From the NCBI RefSeq assembly GCF_002954445.1, contig NZ_MQWA01000001.1:920586-984585 (forward strand): a DNA stretch of 64,000 bases, given 5' to 3'. Of this stretch, positions 61,566-64,000 are shown piece by piece. How positions within the stretch are numbered: position 1 is the stretch's first letter; each line of letters begins with the position of its first letter. Below the pieces are notes generated by a model. That model saw nothing but the letters and a program-made list of their open reading frames with translations. It did no database searches and was not told the origin of the DNA. This stretch comes from Rubritalea profundi (GTDB taxonomy: Bacteria > Verrucomicrobiota > Verrucomicrobiia > Verrucomicrobiales > Akkermansiaceae). The translations under genes and the position numbers were made by a program.

Positions 61566-63059
61566 TTACTTCCCTAATACCTCCTTGATGTATCCTTGAG
61601 GGTTGCCGAGTTGTTCGCTGGCTTTAGTTGACAGCTCTAACAATGGCTCGGGATTGAGGCTGAGCCAAACAGTAATCAATGCCAAACCAACACAGGGGAT
61701 CACCATCACTTTAGGCAAGGAATCCGAGCTCGCTGCCTTTTGTTCCTTACCAGCTGCTGGAGCTTTCTTCCAAAAGGCTTCAGCCCAGATTTTCGTCATC
61801 GAATATAATGTAAGGACACCTACAAAGAGAGCACAGCCGACCAACCAATAATGCTGCGCATCGAGGCCAGCCTTGACCACCCCAAATTTTGCCCAAAATC
61901 CTGAAAGTGGAGGAATTCCACCCAAAGAAAATGCTGGGATAAAGAACAATAGAGCTAGAGCTGGTGAGGCTTTCGCTAGCCCGCCTAACTTCTTCAAATC
62001 TGTCGTTCCACAACGCCTCTCGATCAGACCAGCAATCAAGAACAGGTTCGTCTTCACCAAAATGTGGTGGATCGTGTAGAATATCGCGGCAGCAATCGCA
62101 ATCGGTGTGCCAATCGCCAACCCCATCGCAATATAGCCAATTTGGCTGACAATGTGAAATGACAGGATCTTCTTAATATCGAAATGCGAGGCAGCACCAA
62201 ACACGCCGGTCAGCATCGTCATCCCAGCTAGGAAGAGCAACACATCCTGCACCACATCAAATTGGCTATGGAACAGCAAGGTGTAGGAGCGGATCAAAGC
62301 GTAGACCCCCACTTTGGTGAGTAATCCCGCAAAGATCGCCGAGATGGAAACCCGTGGTGTATGGTACGAGGCTGGGAGCCAGAAGAAAAAGGGAAACAAA
62401 GCGGATTTGATACCAAAGGCCACCAATAACAACATGGCTGAGCTGTTCACTAACAAGGCGTCATCGTGATTGCTCAACATATTCGCGACATCTGCCATAT
62501 TAAGCGTCCCGAGTTTACCGTAAAGTAACCCGACACCGCAAAGAAAGAGAATAGAGGAAAGGATGTTGATCAGTAAATATTTCACCCCACCTTCCAGCTG
62601 ATCCTTGGTCCCTGAAAGAGTGATCAGAACAAAGGAGGACAAAAGCATGACCTCAAACCAAACGTAGAGGTTGAATAAATCTCCAGTGAGGAATGAACCA
62701 TTCACTCCCATCAACAGAAGGTGAATCAGGCTGTAATAATGCTTTTGTGTGTGGCGTTGGTCGATGTCCCCCATCGAGTACAAAGCAACGGCGACGGCAA
62801 TCACCGCCGTGATCAAAACCATCATAGCACTGAACAGGTCAGCAACCAAAGTGATGCCAAAAGGTGCAGCCCAAGCCCCCACGTGGATGATTACATATTC
62901 ATGCTCTAACGCATGATTCATCAACATCCCAGCACTGCCTAATTGGAGCACAGCTCCGATCAAACTCAGCCGTGGCACCCACGGCCCACAGCGCTCTTTG
63001 CGTAAGCAAGCCACTGCCGTTATGAATGGCAGAAGTAAGGATAAAACTAACCAGATCAT
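61566..63059 (-). CDS. mnhD: Na+/H+ antiporter subunit D (MnhD/MrpD)
   Basis: 497 aa, about fourteen helices, homologous to complex I NuoM/N-type subunits. Key features include LYVWFEVMLLSSFVLI (conserved Glu), FGIKSALFPFFFWLPASYHT (conserved Lys) and IHHILVKTNLFLIAG. It is one of the two ion-translocating subunits of the Mrp complex. Confidence 0.95.
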   Translation of the reverse strand: MIWLVLSLLLPFITAVACLRKERCGPWVPRLSLIGAVLQLGSAGMLMNHALEHEYVIIHVGAWAAPFGITLVADLFSAMMVLITAVIAVAVALYSMGDIDQRHTQKHYYSLIHLLLMGVNGSFLTGDLFNLYVWFEVMLLSSFVLITLSGTKDQLEGGVKYLLINILSSILFLCGVGLLYGKLGTLNMADVANMLSNHDDALLVNSSAMLLLVAFGIKSALFPFFFWLPASYHTPRVSISAIFAGLLTKVGVYALIRSYTLLFHSQFDVVQDVLLFLAGMTMLTGVFGAASHFDIKKILSFHIVSQIGYIAMGLAIGTPIAIAAAIFYTIHHILVKTNLFLIAGLIERRCGTTDLKKLGGLAKASPALALLFFIPAFSLGGIPPLSGFWAKFGVVKAGLDAQHYWLVGCALFVGVLTLYSMTKIWAEAFWKKAPAAGKEQKAASSDSLPKVMVIPCVGLALITVWLSLNPEPLLELSTKASEQLGNPQGYIKEVLGK

Positions 63060-63409
63060 GGTAGTGCGTCCGTGTGGTTAAATTCATTCACGTCATCACT
63101 CTTGAGTACTGCGTGGGCTCGCATCAGCAGCGTGATCGTGAAAACCATTAGACCAAAACCGATCACAATAGCTGTAAGCACCAATGCCTGAGGGACGGGG
63201 TCGGCGTGACCAGCAGCCACAGTGCCTGTCTCACTGTCGGCAAAGACTGGCTGGTGGGCTCGAATCCCCCCCATGGTGAAGACTAACAAGTTAGCAGCCT
63301 GACTGAGTAAAATGATGCCAATGATGAGCTTTGTCATATTGCGCCGCAACAGACAATAGACGCCTGCTGCGAATAATATGCCAGCCATGATAGTGATGAG
63401 GAGAGACAT
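63056..63409 (-). CDS. mnhC: Na+/H+ antiporter subunit C (MnhC/MrpC)
   Basis: 117 aa, NuoK-like. Three helices, with IIGIILLSQAANLLVFTMGG and PQALVLTAIVIGFGLMVFTI. It overlaps mnhD by four bases (ATGA). Confidence 0.94.
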   Translation of the reverse strand: MSLLITIMAGILFAAGVYCLLRRNMTKLIIGIILLSQAANLLVFTMGGIRAHQPVFADSETGTVAAGHADPVPQALVLTAIVIGFGLMVFTITLLMRAHAVLKSDDVNEFNHTDALP

Positions 63410-63411
63410 GA

Positions 63412-63834
63412 TTAGTTATTGTTAGAATCTAAGGATTTTGCACAGAGCAAGGCAAAGCCGAGCACCACCATATAGACCCCGATATCGAACACGATCGGTG
63501 TTCCAAGCTTGAGCTTCCCTATAACGGGTAAATACCAAGTCGGCAGCCAGACAGCCTGAAACAACACATTATTGACGGCTAGTCCGATCAAGGAGCTGAC
63601 ACAGGCAATGATCAAGCCGTATTGCATCAACGCTATTGGTTTGAGAATTCTACTCGCCTTGATCTCATCCCAACCGACAGCCAAAGCACGTAGCATCACT
63701 GCCGAGGCAGCAATTAAGCCACCGATAAACCCACCTCCGGGCAGGTTGTGCCCACGGTACAAGACCACTAAAGAAAGTAGAATCAAGAGCGGGTAGAGAA
63801 AGCGGGTCGCTGTGCGTAAAATGACTGAATCCAT
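63412..63834 (-). CDS. mnhB: Na+/H+ antiporter subunit B (MnhB/MrpB)
   Basis: 140 aa. Four helices, with the MrpB motif GHNLPGGGFIGGLIAASAVM and GTPIVFDIGVYMVVLGFAL. Its ATG overlaps the stop of the upstream mnhA (TAATG). Confidence 0.94.
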   Translation of the reverse strand: MDSVILRTATRFLYPLLILLSLVVLYRGHNLPGGGFIGGLIAASAVMLRALAVGWDEIKASRILKPIALMQYGLIIACVSSLIGLAVNNVLFQAVWLPTWYLPVIGKLKLGTPIVFDIGVYMVVLGFALLCAKSLDSNNN

Positions 63835-64000
63835 TACTTTCCTTTTGTTGTGACTTTATCCACCAGCGCCCATACACCAAGCGCTGCAATTGCTAACACG
63901 CAAACCTCACCAAATGTATCAAGCGCTCTGAAATCCACCAAAATAACATTCACTACATTGGCGCCATGGCCTTCAGGGTAACTCATTTGAGTCAATTTAT
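63834..64000 (-). CDS. mnhA: Na+/H+ antiporter subunit A (MnhA/MrpA), C-terminal end, cut by window edge
   Basis: Only the last ~54 codons are inside the window and the frame is missing from the ORF track. It reads [20 protein letters not shown], then [20 protein letters not shown] and a stop at 63836-63834. This is the MrpB-like C-terminal segment of MrpA ([13 protein letters not shown]). Its position directly before mnhB fits the standard A-to-G order. Confidence 0.88.
   Translation of the reverse strand, partial: KLTQMSYPEGHGANVVNVILVDFRALDTFGEVCVLAIAALGVWALVDKVTTKGK

Overview
The window looks like chromosomal DNA of a marine, Rubritalea-like member of the Verrucomicrobiota (order Verrucomicrobiales). 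This is inferred from family content: a DUF6288/PDZ/HEAT protein, very large TPR proteins next to ExbB/ExbD, a bacterial SUI1/eIF1-like factor, a PEP-CTERM tail and an Mrp Na+/H+ antiporter. Most genes lack strong Shine-Dalgarno sites. No rRNA, tRNA or CRISPR array was seen.

Layout. 1-0.86 kb: truncated IS end and decayed DNA. 0.86-3.5 kb: three overlapping genes (methyltransferase, flavoprotein, type III polyketide synthase) that probably make an alkylquinone or resorcinol-type lipid. 3.5-4.1 kb: decayed Hint-domain (polymorphic-toxin-like) gene. 4.2-33.4 kb, all on the minus strand: a ~29 kb gene train reading from a TPR lipoprotein/periplasmic protein through two giant paralogous TPR/beta-domain proteins to ExbB, two ExbD, a TonB/TolA-like anchor, a DUF4159 membrane protein and a PDZ/HEAT/DUF6288 protein. 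It looks like one energised envelope machine and is the most interesting system here. 33.6-34.6 kb: a second, inverted copy of the IS (degenerate IS4-type transposase), abutting an orphan 3' end of an rlpA-like gene.

34.7-43.8 kb: housekeeping genes (thrB, thrC, galE, an orphan pseudopilin, a NahK-like sugar kinase, mazG, a rhomboid protease, an LptF/G permease). 43.8-44.1 kb: PEP-CTERM tail remnant. 44.2-50.6 kb: TetR-regulated RND efflux operon (outer-membrane factor, adaptor, pump). 50.7-59.5 kb: an accessory island bounded by direct repeats that duplicate the 3' end of an alpha/beta-hydrolase gene plus a cruciform palindrome. It carries SUI1, a thioredoxin-like lipoprotein, an AAA ATPase + RloB/TOPRIM pair flanked by its own direct repeats, and an AT-rich HEPN/NB-ARC/TPR STAND gene; the last two are probable phage-defence modules. 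59.6-64 kb: EamA transporter and the mrp/mnh operon (G to A, with A cut by the window edge).

A cross-cutting caution: at least five otherwise healthy genes (both giant TPR paralogs, a third TPR gene, the NahK-like kinase, the STAND gene) are each split by the loss of exactly one base, apparently in short G/C runs. Every case needs a -1 correction. This suggests homopolymer undercalls in the assembly, though true mutation is possible. The split reading frames are listed separately below, with the merged gene described in each entry.
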